From LMUY01 sp965199005 (GTDB lineage: Bacteria > Pseudomonadota > Alphaproteobacteria > Acetobacterales > Acetobacteraceae), in the NCBI GenBank assembly GCA_965199005.1, contig CBDAQK010000006.1, positions 558,001 through 622,000 on the forward strand: a DNA stretch of 64,000 nucleotides, written 5' to 3'. Both the position numbers and the translations under genes were made by a program. Of this stretch, positions 1 through 8,115 are shown one piece after another (the stretch's first letter is position 1; the number at the start of each line of letters is the position of its first letter). The notes below the pieces were generated by a model. That model made no database searches. It was given only the letters and a program-made list of their open reading frames with translations, and was not told the DNA's origin.

Positions 1-203
1 TGGTTCATTGCCAGGAAGCCGGGCATGGGCGGCATCGGCGCCCGCACGATCGGGAGGACTGCAATTGAAGAGACGATCAGCAACGCGCATAGGCCAGATG
101 CTACCAACCAGGCAAACCGCCCGGCCTTCTTCGTGTCGAAGGTCTCCAGCAAAGGCCGGCTGTCGGTTGGGGACAAGGCGGGCAGCGTCGCAGAAACGCC
201 CAT
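1..203 (-). CDS. N-terminal part of a MASE4-type membrane sensor protein (runs off the window)
   Basis: Only the first 67 codons are present; the gene reads out through position 1. The start ATG at 203 is preceded by GGAGC at a good distance. The translated start has a polar leader of about 28 residues, then a hydrophobic segment (about residues 30-53), then a Pro-rich turn (VRAPMPPMPGF). That turn resembles the loop after the first helix of MASE4 domains, membrane sensor modules usually joined to GGDEF, histidine-kinase or similar outputs. The output domain lies outside the window, so its role in signalling is inferred. It could be another membrane protein with a similar loop. Confidence 0.5.
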   Translation of the reverse strand, partial: MGVSATLPALSPTDSRPLLETFDTKKAGRFAWLVASGLCALLIVSSIAVLPIVRAPMPPMPGFLAMN

Positions 204-356
204 TTGTTGCTCCAAACTAGACAATAGCCTCGTACACGATTGTGAGCCGAAAGTCGAGAACTGGCGTAAGCAATCGAACATTAGTAAATGCAACAAATTT
301 AGACAATCGAGCAATGTTTGTCATTACGATTTAGCACGGGCCATCGTCAGCGAGCG

Positions 357-386
357 TAGCCTGCATCGCGCTTTGGCGATGCGGGT
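357..386 (+). repeat. REP-like palindrome, copy 1
   Basis: A 30-nt palindromic unit able to form a hairpin (GCATCGC / GCGATGC arms, 6-nt loop). It matches the reverse complement of 458-487 at about 26 of 30 positions, so the two are inverted copies of one repeat. They lie in a stretch (204-573) where no gene is seen. Confidence 0.55.
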
Positions 387-457
387 CTTTGGCCAAGATC
401 AACGAGAGAAGCCTTGTGGGCGACAACGCCAAACGGGGACGCAGGCCCGAGCGCTAT

Positions 458-487
458 ACCCGCATCGCCCAAGGGCGATGCGGGCTA
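458..487 (-). repeat. REP-like palindrome, copy 2 (inverted)
   Basis: Second copy of the unit at 357-386, in opposite orientation. Its arms are a perfect 12-bp match (CCCGCATCGCCC at 459-470 against 473-484) around a 2-nt loop. No T-run follows, so it looks more like an extragenic palindrome than a Rho-independent terminator. Confidence 0.55.
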
Positions 488-573
488 CGCGAAGAGCCGG
501 CTGAGCGCCTCGCTGAATGTCTGCTTTGGGGTGTTCCGACCGAGTCAGTCGTGGCCCATCGGAGGAGACATGG

Positions 574-783
574 ATGCTGACACTCGGCGATACCTTTCCC
601 TCGCCGCTCGTCGTTTCAGCCGTCAGTGGATGCGCCATGTGCATGGAAGGCCACGGAAAACCGCTAGGCAGGCTGGGCTGACGCAGGAGCAGGTGCAGGC
701 AGCCGTGTGGATCGCCGCGGTTCTCGATGGCGAGGATGCGATGGCCCAGGGCCTAATCCTTGCCGGCCTAACCCCTGCGGGTG
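574..783 (+). pseudogene. AhpD-like (carboxymuconolactone decarboxylase family) fragment with frameshift
   Basis: From the ATG at 574 the frame encodes a CxxC segment (VSGCAMCMEGHGK) resembling the thiol active site of AhpD-type alkylhydroperoxidases, then ends at TGA 679-681. The family's next helix continues in another frame from about 672 (AGLTQEQVQAAVWIAAVLDG), ending near 783. Together the two frames give the C-terminal third of a CMD-family protein; the N-terminal part is not visible. The fragment also runs about 16 nt into the 3' end of the convergent CoA-transferase gene. A truncated, frameshifted remnant is the simplest reading. A programmed shift or a sequencing error is possible but nothing supports it. 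Confidence 0.45.
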
Positions 784-1964
784 GTGTAGACCACTCCGTC
801 CGCGATCAACGCCGTCACCTCGGCTTCCGTGTAACCGTGTTCCGCTAGCACGGCCGCGCCATGTTCGCCGAACCGGGGGGGAACCGATCGTATGCCGCCC
901 GGCGTGCGGCTGAGCTTGATGGGCGTTCCCAAGGTCCGGTAGCCGTCGCGCTCCACAACCATCTCCCGTGCCAAAGTGTGCGGGGCGGTCAGCGCCTCGT
1001 CCACATGCAGCACCGGGCCGGCGGGCAGGCCCAGCTTGGACAGCCGGTCGCTCAGTTCATGACCATCCTCCTCCGCGAAGGCTGCGACCAATATCTCGGT
1101 CAATTCCGGGCGGTACTGGTTGCGCAAGGCGTTGGTGGCAAAACGCGGATCGCTGGCCAGATCGGGCTGGCCGATGGCGCTGGCAAGCTTGCGGAACTGC
1201 CCATCATTGCCGATCGCCAGGAATACCTCGCAGGTGGCGGTTGGATAGGCGCTGTAGGGCGTGATGTTGCTGTGCGGATTGCCTGTCGCAGCCGGACGCT
1301 TGCCGTTCAGCAGGTAATTCGCCGCGGCGGGGTGCAGCAACGCCATGCCGCAATCATGCAGCGTCATGTCGACGAACTGGCCGCGTCCCGAGCGGGACCG
1401 CTCCTGCAGGGCCATGAGGATACCGACGGTTGAATACAGCCCCGTAGCCATATCCACCACCGCCGCGCCCATCCGCAGCGGCCCCGTCGTCTTGTCGCCG
1501 TTGATGCTCATGAGCCCGACCATGGCCTGCACGATGGCGTCATAGCCGGCCAGGCCACCCAACGGCCCCTGGGCGCCGAAGCCGGACACCCGGCAATGGA
1601 TCAAGCCAGGAAACAGCGGTTCCAGCGTATCGTAGCCGACGCCCCATTTCTCCATGCTGCCGGGCTTGAAGTTCTCCACCAGCACGTCGGCGTCCTGCAA
1701 CAGGCGCATGAGGACGGCGCGGCCCGCCGGTTTGCCGAGGTCCAACGCCATGCCGCGCTTGTTGCGGTTGACGCCGAGGAAATAGCTGGCGTCGTGCGCC
1801 TCGTCGAAGGGTGGCCCCCAATCGCGGGTCTCGTCGCCCTGCGGCGGCTCGACCTTGATCACGTCGGCGCCGTGATCGGAGAGGATCATCGTGCAATAGG
1901 GTCCGCCGAGGACCCGGGTGAGGTCCACGACTTTCAGCCCGGCGAGGGCTCCAGCACTTGGCAT
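768..1964 (-). CDS. CaiB/BaiF family CoA-transferase
   Basis: The 398-residue product has the family length and an N-terminal nucleotide-binding segment (LKVVDLTRVLGGPYCTMILS). The AGYDAIVQAMVG segment carries the Asp that forms the acyl-aspartyl intermediate in type III CoA-transferases. It would move CoA between an acyl-CoA and a free acid in the cytoplasm; the substrate cannot be read. I chose the ATG at 1964, four bases after the stop of the dienelactone hydrolase gene, because longer versions have a non-homologous N-terminus. The two genes are very likely cotranscribed. Its 3' end overlaps the AhpD-like remnant. Confidence 0.88.
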   Translation of the reverse strand: MPSAGALAGLKVVDLTRVLGGPYCTMILSDHGADVIKVEPPQGDETRDWGPPFDEAHDASYFLGVNRNKRGMALDLGKPAGRAVLMRLLQDADVLVENFKPGSMEKWGVGYDTLEPLFPGLIHCRVSGFGAQGPLGGLAGYDAIVQAMVGLMSINGDKTTGPLRMGAAVVDMATGLYSTVGILMALQERSRSGRGQFVDMTLHDCGMALLHPAAANYLLNGKRPAATGNPHSNITPYSAYPTATCEVFLAIGNDGQFRKLASAIGQPDLASDPRFATNALRNQYRPELTEILVAAFAEEDGHELSDRLSKLGLPAGPVLHVDEALTAPHTLAREMVVERDGYRTLGTPIKLSRTPGGIRSVPPRFGEHGAAVLAEHGYTEAEVTALIADGVVYTTRRG

Positions 1965-1968
1965 CGTC

Positions 1969-2667
1969 TCAGCCCAGGTTGACGGCCAGGGCCTCGGCGC
2001 TGCGGCCATTGGCGATGGTGGCGGCCAGCCCGTTCCAGTGCTTGCCGTTGACGCGGGCGAAGCCGTGGTCGGCGCCTTCATAGTTAAAGGCCATGATATG
2101 CGAGAGCCCTTTGGCCGCCGCAATGACCTTGGCGCGGCCCTCGGCAGGGAAGAACCCATCCTCTCCGGCGATATGCATCACCAAGGGTGATCGCAAATGC
2201 TCGAAATGCTCGATCTGGTCGTCGATGCCGACGCCATAATAGGACACGTTCACGTCGGCGTCCGATGAGACGGCCATCATCACCGCCAGCCGGCCGCCGA
2301 GGCAGTAGCCCATTGTCCCCACATGGCCATTGCAGCCCGGCAGGGTGCGCGCTGCCGCGACCGTCGCCTTCAAATCGTCGATGCCTTTGGCCTGGTCGAA
2401 CTTGCCCAGGTACTCCAATGCCTGGTCGAACTCGGCCTGGGTTTTGTCGGTAATGTCGATGCCGGGTTGGATGCGCCAGAACAAATCCGGGCAGATGGCG
2501 ATGAAGCCGAGATCGGCGACCTCGGAGGCGATGGCGCGCATGGCGTCGTTCACCCCGAAGATTTCCTGGATCAGCACCACGGCGCCGGCTGGCGTGGTCT
2601 TTGGTTCTACCAGCAGGGCGGAAAAGCTGCCCGAGCCGTCCTTCGCCTGCACCGTCATTGTCGCCAT
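1969..2667 (-). CDS. Dienelactone hydrolase family protein
   Basis: The 232-residue alpha/beta hydrolase has the dienelactone hydrolase pattern: an early Glu (IQEIFGVN), a Cys nucleophile in GYCLGG, an Asp in AGEDGF and a His in GADHGF. These form the Cys-Asp-His triad that opens dienelactones or related lactones and esters. The start at 2667 has AAGGAGAT 8 nt upstream; an ATG ten codons earlier is less likely. It is the first gene of a two-gene unit with the CoA-transferase. About 150 bp separate it from the divergent binding-protein gene at 2816. Cytoplasmic; the physiological substrate is unknown. Confidence 0.87.
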   Translation of the reverse strand: MATMTVQAKDGSGSFSALLVEPKTTPAGAVVLIQEIFGVNDAMRAIASEVADLGFIAICPDLFWRIQPGIDITDKTQAEFDQALEYLGKFDQAKGIDDLKATVAAARTLPGCNGHVGTMGYCLGGRLAVMMAVSSDADVNVSYYGVGIDDQIEHFEHLRSPLVMHIAGEDGFFPAEGRAKVIAAAKGLSHIMAFNYEGADHGFARVNGKHWNGLAATIANGRSAEALAVNLG

Positions 2668-2815
2668 CGCTGATCTCCTTCGTGGTAGGGGGAGCATAGT
2701 GTACGCCTGGCGGGACGCCAGACGTCGATTGGAGATTTACGGGAGGGGTCGCCTTGCTCTAGCCTCGGCCGAAGGCCGGGACAACGCCGGCGCGCACGAG
2801 GAGATTGTTTTCCAA

Positions 2816-4039
2816 ATGTCATCCATAAAGTGGATTCCGGCGCTTGCCGTCCTGGCAATGCCCCTGGCCGCCGCCGCTGCGGACCCAATCAAGATCGGCG
2901 TGATTGCCGAGAATTCGGCGATTTCTGGCATCGCCATTCCGAATGGTGCCCAAATCGCGGCCGACGAGATCAACGCCAAGGGCGGCATCGATGGGCGGCA
3001 GATCGAGCTGGTGACCTATGACGACCACAACTCTGCCGCGGATGCGGTGCGGGCGATGCAGCGTCTGTCCAGCCAGGACAAGGTGAGCGCCGTGATCGCC
3101 AGCTACACCAGCGAGGTGGCGCTGGCGCTGGAGCCGTGGTCGGGCCGGCTGAAGCTGCCGACGATCACGCCGGGTGCGGCCAGCGACGACCTCAGCAAGA
3201 AGGTGCATGCCGATTACGACCATCTGAAATACTTCTTCCACGGCTATTTGGCGTCGAGCTTCCTCGCGTCGGCGGTTTGCGACGCGTCGAAGGACCTGCT
3301 GGTCGACAGCAAGTATCATATGAAATCCGCAATCATCATGAGCGAGGATGCGGCTTGGACGACGCCCTTGGACGAGGGGTACGAGGCGTGCCTGCCAAAA
3401 ATCGGCCTGAAGGTGCTGGACCATATCCGGATGTCGCCGGATACGACCGACTTCACGCCGATTTATAACGGTATCGAGGCGAAGAAGCCGGACGTGATCA
3501 TCACCGGCATCAGCCATGTGGGCGTGCAGCCGACGGTGCAATGGGCCAACCAGCAGGTGCCGATCCCGCAATTCGGCATCTCGTCGCAGGCGACGTCGTC
3601 CACCTTCTGGAAAGACACGAACGGCGCAACCGAGGGCATCGTGCTGCAACTGGTTGCAGTGGATAGCGTCGCCAGCACCCCGAAAACCGTTCCGTTCGCG
3701 CAGGCCTACACCAAGAAATACGGCATCACGCCAGCCTATTCGGGCTATGGGGCGTATGACGAGGTGTATTACATCGCCGACGCCATCCATCGCGCCGGCG
3801 GTACCGACCCGGACAAGTTGGTCGATGCGCTGGAAAAGACCAATTGGCAGGGGACGGTGGGGCAGGTCCAATTCTACGGCAAGAACGATCCTTCAACCCA
3901 TGCCATGAAATATGGCAAAGAATTCGTGAGCGGCCTGTTCGTGCAATGGCAGGATGGCAAGCAAGTGCCGATCTGGCCCGCGTCCGTGGCGGGCGGCAAC
4001 ACGCTGAAATTCCCCGGCTTCGTCAAGCTCACGAACTAA
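2816..4039 (+). CDS. ABC transporter substrate-binding protein, branched-chain amino acid (HAAT) type
   Basis: The 407-residue product has a Sec signal peptide (hydrophobic core about residues 6-21, Ala-rich end) and then the receptor fold of LivJ-like proteins, opening with DPIKIGVIAENSAISG. It would capture a ligand in the periplasm for the permeases and ATPase encoded at 4184-7484. Family members bind branched-chain amino acids, amides, urea or aromatic acids, so the ligand is open; an aromatic acid is conceivable given the benzoate genes 12 kb away. A possible RBS (AGGAG) lies about 13 nt before the ATG. Two large hairpins separate it from the permease genes and may keep its transcript level higher. 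Confidence 0.88.
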   Translation: MSSIKWIPALAVLAMPLAAAAADPIKIGVIAENSAISGIAIPNGAQIAADEINAKGGIDGRQIELVTYDDHNSAADAVRAMQRLSSQDKVSAVIASYTSEVALALEPWSGRLKLPTITPGAASDDLSKKVHADYDHLKYFFHGYLASSFLASAVCDASKDLLVDSKYHMKSAIIMSEDAAWTTPLDEGYEACLPKIGLKVLDHIRMSPDTTDFTPIYNGIEAKKPDVIITGISHVGVQPTVQWANQQVPIPQFGISSQATSSTFWKDTNGATEGIVLQLVAVDSVASTPKTVPFAQAYTKKYGITPAYSGYGAYDEVYYIADAIHRAGGTDPDKLVDALEKTNWQGTVGQVQFYGKNDPSTHAMKYGKEFVSGLFVQWQDGKQVPIWPASVAGGNTLKFPGFVKLTN

Positions 4040-4058
4040 CCCACGGCCCGAGCGTAAC

Positions 4059-4088
4059 GCGCCCACTCCGCCAAGGCGGATTGGGCGC
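4059..4088. repeat. Intergenic palindrome 1 of a pair
   Basis: GCGCCCA at 4059-4065 pairs with 4082-4088, and CTCCGCC pairs with GGCGGAT (one mismatch) around an AA loop, giving a nearly continuous 14-bp stem. No T-run follows. It sits in the gap between the binding-protein and permease genes. Confidence 0.6.
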
Positions 4089-4128
4089 AGTACGCTGGGT
4101 TTCCGCGCGCGGAAACCCGGCGTACTGC
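4087..4128. repeat. Intergenic palindrome 2 (42 nt)
   Basis: Two 20-nt arms (4087-4106 and 4109-4128) match except for one T/C position that still pairs as G-U in RNA. The result is a very stable hairpin directly after palindrome 1. With no T-run it is more likely an mRNA 3'-end stabiliser or partial attenuator between the binding-protein gene and the permeases, or a mobile palindromic repeat, than a classical terminator. Confidence 0.6.
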
Positions 4129-4183
4129 CGATGGAGGGTGCGAATGTGCCGGCGACTATAATGCTGGAGCGGCAGGGGATGGG

Positions 4184-5053
4184 ATGATCGGCCTACAAAT
4201 CCTCATCGACGGGTTTGCCATCAGCGCCCTGTATGGCCTGGGAGCGGTCGGGTTCACGCTGATGTTCGGCGTGTCCGGCGTCCTGAACCTCGCCCATGGC
4301 GGCACCATGTTGGTGGCAGCCGTGGTGGCCTGGCTGGTGGCGGACTTCGCAGGGGCGCTGGGGGGTGCATTGGCCGGGTTGCTGGCAGGGATGGCGGCTG
4401 CCTTCGCCACCTATTTCCTGGTGGTTCGTCCGATCCAGCGGTCCCGTGCCATCCCCCGCGAAGAGACCGAGATCTTCGTCCTGACCGGCACTTTGCTCTG
4501 GGGCATCATGCTGCAGGAGGCGGTGGCGTATTTCACCACCACCAGCCCCCATACCGTCCGCCCCTTGATTGCCGGCGTGACCGAGATTGCAGGCGTCCGC
4601 ACCCCGACCAACGAAATCCTGACTGCGGTGCTGTGCTGGGCGGCCATCGGCGGGTTGTGGCTGCTTGTGAACCGGACCAAGGCGGGCAAGGCCTTGCTCG
4701 CGGCGTCGATCAACCCTCGCGGATTGACCCTGCTCGGATACGAGCTCTCCAGTATCCACCTCTTGGTGTGGGCGATTTATGGTGTGTTGGCCGGGATTGC
4801 CGGTGTGTTGCTGGGCGCGTTCCTAGGCGTGTCGTCGGACAATGCCGGCACCCTCACGGCCTCCGCCTTTTCCATCGTGGTGTTGGGTGGGCTGGGCAGC
4901 GTGTCCGGTTCGTTGGTGGCCGCGTATTGTGTCGGCTACCTCGAGACGATCACCTCCTATCTGATTTCCCCGGCCTACCGGAACATCCCATCCCTCGTGC
5001 TGTTGGTCGCCGTGGTCTATTTGCGGCCGCAGGGCCTGCTGGGGCGGCGATGA
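4184..5053 (+). CDS. ABC transporter permease, LivH type
   Basis: The 289-residue hydrophobic protein has about eight membrane helices and the LivH opening (ALYGLGAVGFTLMFGVSGVL, then NLAHGG). It forms half of the inner-membrane channel of the HAAT importer. The ATG at 4184 follows a GGGGATGGG stretch. Its stop overlaps the next start (ATGA, 5050-5053), showing translational coupling with the LivM-type gene. Confidence 0.9.
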   Translation: MIGLQILIDGFAISALYGLGAVGFTLMFGVSGVLNLAHGGTMLVAAVVAWLVADFAGALGGALAGLLAGMAAAFATYFLVVRPIQRSRAIPREETEIFVLTGTLLWGIMLQEAVAYFTTTSPHTVRPLIAGVTEIAGVRTPTNEILTAVLCWAAIGGLWLLVNRTKAGKALLAASINPRGLTLLGYELSSIHLLVWAIYGVLAGIAGVLLGAFLGVSSDNAGTLTASAFSIVVLGGLGSVSGSLVAAYCVGYLETITSYLISPAYRNIPSLVLLVAVVYLRPQGLLGRR

Positions 5054-5979
5054 TGCGCGGCATGGTGCGGTCGCGCCTGTTTTGGGCGGTGCTCGGCTTT
5101 ATCGCCATCGCCATTCTGCTGCCGCTCGGCGTGTCCGGCTACGTCTTGGGCGTTCTGATTCCCGCCTATTACTTCGCCGTGTTCGCCATGTCGTGGGACC
5201 TGCTGTTTGGCTTTGCCGGCGAGGTGAATTTCGGCCCGACCTTCCTCGTGGGGCTGGGCGCCTATGGGGCGGGCATCCTCAACGCCGAGACAGGCTTCCC
5301 GGTATGGGTTTGCGTGGTGTTCGGCGCCGTGCTGGCAGTGGCGGGGGGCGTGCTGCTCGCCCTGCCCGCGCTTCGGCTATCGGGTCCGTATTTTGGGCTG
5401 ATCACCCTGGTCGCGGTCCAATTGCTGCAGCAGATGGTGACCGTCTTTGCGCATTGGAGCGGGGGCGAGATCGGCCTGACGGTTCCGGACATCCTGTTTA
5501 TCGATGACAACTCGAACTATTATTTCGCCCTCGGCTTCATGGCGATCAGCGCGCTGATCCTCTTCGGCCTGTCGCGCTCGTCGGCGGGGCTGATTTTGCA
5601 GGCTTGTGGCCAGGACCCTGTGGAGGCGCAGGCGCTCGGCTTCAACGTCGCCAAGCACAAGCTGGCGGCGTTTTGCGTCTCGGCGCTGTTCAGCGGGCTC
5701 GCCGGGGCGCTGCTCGTCTTCTACTACAGCACGGCCTCACCCGGCACCGTGATCGATATCGCGGTGGGGGTGCAGGTGATCATCGCCGCGGTGCTCGGGG
5801 GCCGGCGCACCATTCTCGGTGCGGTCCTGGGGGCGGTGTTCCTGCTGGCGGCGGGCGAAGTGCTACGGCCGCTCGGCCAGCTCAGCACCTTCGTGGTCTC
5901 AGCGGTGGCACTGGTGGCGATTTTGTTCTTCCCGGCCGGCTTCCTTGGAACGCTGCTGCATAGGCGGAGGGATGCATGA
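5050..5979 (+). CDS. ABC transporter permease, LivM type
   Basis: The 309-residue integral membrane protein has the LivM signature (MSWDLLFGFAGEVNFG) and about nine or ten helices. It is the partner of the LivH-type permease. The start at 5050 overlaps the preceding stop by 4 nt. A second ATG directly follows, so the exact first residue is uncertain by one codon. Its end overlaps the fused ATPase gene by 4 nt (5976-5979). Confidence 0.9.
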   Translation: MMRGMVRSRLFWAVLGFIAIAILLPLGVSGYVLGVLIPAYYFAVFAMSWDLLFGFAGEVNFGPTFLVGLGAYGAGILNAETGFPVWVCVVFGAVLAVAGGVLLALPALRLSGPYFGLITLVAVQLLQQMVTVFAHWSGGEIGLTVPDILFIDDNSNYYFALGFMAISALILFGLSRSSAGLILQACGQDPVEAQALGFNVAKHKLAAFCVSALFSGLAGALLVFYYSTASPGTVIDIAVGVQVIIAAVLGGRRTILGAVLGAVFLLAAGEVLRPLGQLSTFVVSAVALVAILFFPAGFLGTLLHRRRDA

Positions 5980-7484
5980 ATGTGGATGTCCGCCCGCAAT
6001 TGAACCGGAGCGCTGGCCAGCAGGGGCTGCTGGCAGTCTCGGGCCTGACCAAGCGGTATGGCGGCCTGGTTGCCGTGAAGGATATGGGCTTCGCCATCAA
6101 GCCGGGCGAAATCCTCGGCCTGATTGGCCCCAACGGATCCGGCAAATCGACCGTCATGAAACTGATCATGGGGATCGAGCGGCCGAATGCCGGGCAGGTC
6201 CTGATCGATGGCGTGGACGTCGCGGGCTGGCCCTCGCACAGGATCGCGCGGCAGGGGGTTGGGCTGGTCTTCCAACACTCCCGCCCGCTGCATCGCCAGA
6301 CTGTGGGAGAGAACATCAAGCTGGCTTTGTTGCCGGATTCGTTGCTGAAGCTAGTGGCCGACCCGGGTGTAGACCGCCGGGCCCGCGCCATTGCCGAGCG
6401 CGTCGGGCTGGGGGCGGTGTTCGGCCGACGGCCGGCCACGCTGCCATTTGCGGATCTTCGCCGGCTGGAACTGGCCAAGGCGATCGCGCGCGACCCGAAA
6501 ATCGTGTTGGTGGATGAGCCATTTGCGGGTCTGACCTCCGGCGAGGTGGCGGCGTTCTCTAGCCTGATCGCAGGGTTCCGCGCGGAAGGGCGGGCGGTTC
6601 TGCTGGTGGATCACAACGTCAAGAGCGTGGCCGCGCTGGTTGACCGCGTTCTGGCCATGTACCTCGGTGAGTTCGTGGCGGAAGGCAGCGCCGAGCAGGT
6701 GATGACCAACCCGACCGTCCGCCAGGTCTATCTCGGCGCCGGCAGCATCGAAACCTCCGCCAGGCCGGAGCTGGACCAGAAGCCTGGGCCGCCGCTGCTG
6801 GAGGTGAAGGACGTCTGCGTGCTGTATGGCAAGGCGCAGGCGCTGGACAAGGTCTCCATCCACGTGCGGGAGGGGGAGTTCGTCTCGGTTGTCGGGTTGA
6901 ACGGCGCGGGCAAGACCACGCTGTTCAACGCGATCTCCGGCTTGGTGTCCTACAGCGGCAGTGTTGCCTGGGGCGGCGAGACGCTCGCGGGACGAAGTGC
7001 GGCGGTCATCGCGCGAGGCGGGATCGTGCAATGTCCGGAGAGCCGAGAGCTGTTCGGCACGATGAGCGTGCGGGAGAATTTGGATTTGGGTGGCGCGCGC
7101 CTGTCGGCGGCCGATCGTGCGCGTAAGCTGGATTGGCTATTCGACCTATTTCCAATCCTGAAATCCCGCGCGACGCAGGCGGCCGGCAAGATGAGCGGCG
7201 GGGAGCAGCAAATGCTGGCCATCGCGCGCGCGCTGATGATGCAGCCGCGCCTGCTGATCCTGGACGAGCCGACGCTCGGCCTTGCACCGGTGATTCTGGA
7301 GCAGTTGAGCCACGCGTTGGAACGGCTGCGCACGACCACGCCTATAACGGTCCTGCTGGGGGAACAGAACGTAACCTTCGCCCTGCCGCATGCCGACCGG
7401 GTTTACGTGTTGGAACATGCGCGGATCATTTGGGAGGGTGACCCGGCGCGGTTCGCCAAAGAGGCCGGCAAGGCTTACCTATAG
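5976..7484 (+). CDS. Fused LivG-LivF ABC ATPase
   Basis: The 502-residue protein has two nucleotide-binding domains that are normally separate proteins. Domain 1 (about residues 20-260) is LivG-like: Walker A GPNGSGKST, a degenerate signature PFADLRRLELA typical of LivG, Walker B VLVDEP. Domain 2 (about 270-500) is LivF-like: GLNGAGKTT, canonical MSGGEQQ, LLILDEP. It energises the importer encoded upstream and overlaps the LivM-type gene by 4 nt. A fused ATPase fixes one LivG and one LivF site per transporter. The gene ends the operon, facing the HMA gene. Confidence 0.92.
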   Translation: MNVDVRPQLNRSAGQQGLLAVSGLTKRYGGLVAVKDMGFAIKPGEILGLIGPNGSGKSTVMKLIMGIERPNAGQVLIDGVDVAGWPSHRIARQGVGLVFQHSRPLHRQTVGENIKLALLPDSLLKLVADPGVDRRARAIAERVGLGAVFGRRPATLPFADLRRLELAKAIARDPKIVLVDEPFAGLTSGEVAAFSSLIAGFRAEGRAVLLVDHNVKSVAALVDRVLAMYLGEFVAEGSAEQVMTNPTVRQVYLGAGSIETSARPELDQKPGPPLLEVKDVCVLYGKAQALDKVSIHVREGEFVSVVGLNGAGKTTLFNAISGLVSYSGSVAWGGETLAGRSAAVIARGGIVQCPESRELFGTMSVRENLDLGGARLSAADRARKLDWLFDLFPILKSRATQAAGKMSGGEQQMLAIARALMMQPRLLILDEPTLGLAPVILEQLSHALERLRTTTPITVLLGEQNVTFALPHADRVYVLEHARIIWEGDPARFAKEAGKAYL

Positions 7485-7489
7485 GCGGC

Positions 7490-7505
7490 TCGGCTTTAGA
7501 GCCGA
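7490..7505. terminator. Possible shared hairpin between convergent genes
   Basis: TCGGCT and AGCCGA form a 6-bp stem with a 4-nt loop, placed between the stop of the LivG-LivF gene and the last codons of the HMA gene. It lacks a clear T-run on either strand, so terminator function is only suggested by position. Confidence 0.3.
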
Positions 7506-7747
7506 ACCTGGCGCGCTGCCTCCGTCATGTAAGCTGAGCCCCAAGCCGAAACCGGCTCCCCCGCCTGAAAGCCCTCTTCCTCGATCGCGCACCGCACCGC
7601 AGCCGGGTCTGGCTGACCATGGATGCGAACCATCGCCCCGTCCAGATCCACCGCCACACCCAAGACGCCCGGCAGGTCCGAAACTGCCTCGGATATGGCG
7701 CGGACGCAGTGTCCGCAGGTCATCCCGGTAACGCTTAATTCCAGCAT
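7496..7747 (-). CDS. Small heavy-metal-associated (HMA) domain protein, CopZ-like
   Basis: The 83-residue product is essentially one HMA domain: the beta-alpha-beta-beta-alpha-beta pattern and the metal-binding loop GMTCGHC near the N-terminus. Such proteins carry Cu(I) or similar soft metals in the cytoplasm, usually to a P-type ATPase. No such ATPase is in the window, so the partner is unknown. I prefer the ATG at 7747, which begins MLELSVTGMTCGHC; an in-frame ATG at 7777 would add ten polar residues with no homology. Convergent with the LivG-LivF gene. Confidence 0.8.
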   Translation of the reverse strand: MLELSVTGMTCGHCVRAISEAVSDLPGVLGVAVDLDGAMVRIHGQPDPAAVRCAIEEEGFQAGEPVSAWGSAYMTEAARQVRL

Positions 7748-8115
7748 TTCTGCCCCGCTGTGCCGCTTGTTTTTCAATCAGGCCCGAAGTGTGATTTGGT
7801 GCGTTCACCTTCTCACACCTTTCAACAGTTAGGGGCGGCTCAACCCATGGGCTGACCACCCCGACCCTTCTGTTTACGCCCACGATGGCCTCATAGTTCC
7901 GGCAGACAACCACGCCGTGCATATGTACCACATCCTGCTCACCTGTGACAAGAAGTTGGTGGCGCTGGCCATTGAAAACGAAGGCACGAGTCCACCCGAT
8001 CATATCGGGTGTGGGTCACTGAACACGAGCTGGTTCTTTCGGCGGAGATCACGAACGGTGGCGCGGTTTGGTGAAGGCGGCTAAAGCACTCCACGATTCT
8101 ACGGAGCCCCCCGCA
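7748..8115. other. Non-coding stretch with one small hairpin
   Basis: No credible gene is seen on either strand in about 370 bp. The open frames here have no recognisable family, start signal or coding character. CACCCGAT at 7993-8000 and ATCGGGTG at 8004-8011 form a perfect 8-bp stem with a CAT loop. The segment should hold the promoter of the HMA gene and possibly that of the small exported protein at 8116. Confidence 0.5.

Noticed and set aside
414..848. A continuous 144-codon plus-strand frame in the first gap.
   Set aside because: Only a short part near 672-783 resembles the CMD family. The rest is the wrong frame for the CxxC half and runs through the REP-like palindrome, so a single gene is unlikely.
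4154..4166. CTATAATGCTGG before the LivH-type gene resembles half of the BoxR-type operator.
   Set aside because: Only one half-site matches (TATAATGCT); the left arm is absent, so it is not a palindrome. It is better explained by chance or a simple -10-like sequence.
7479..8003. A 174-codon minus-strand frame covering the gap before the HMA gene.
   Set aside because: Its second half is the shadow of the HMA gene in another frame and its first half has no recognisable family or start signal.
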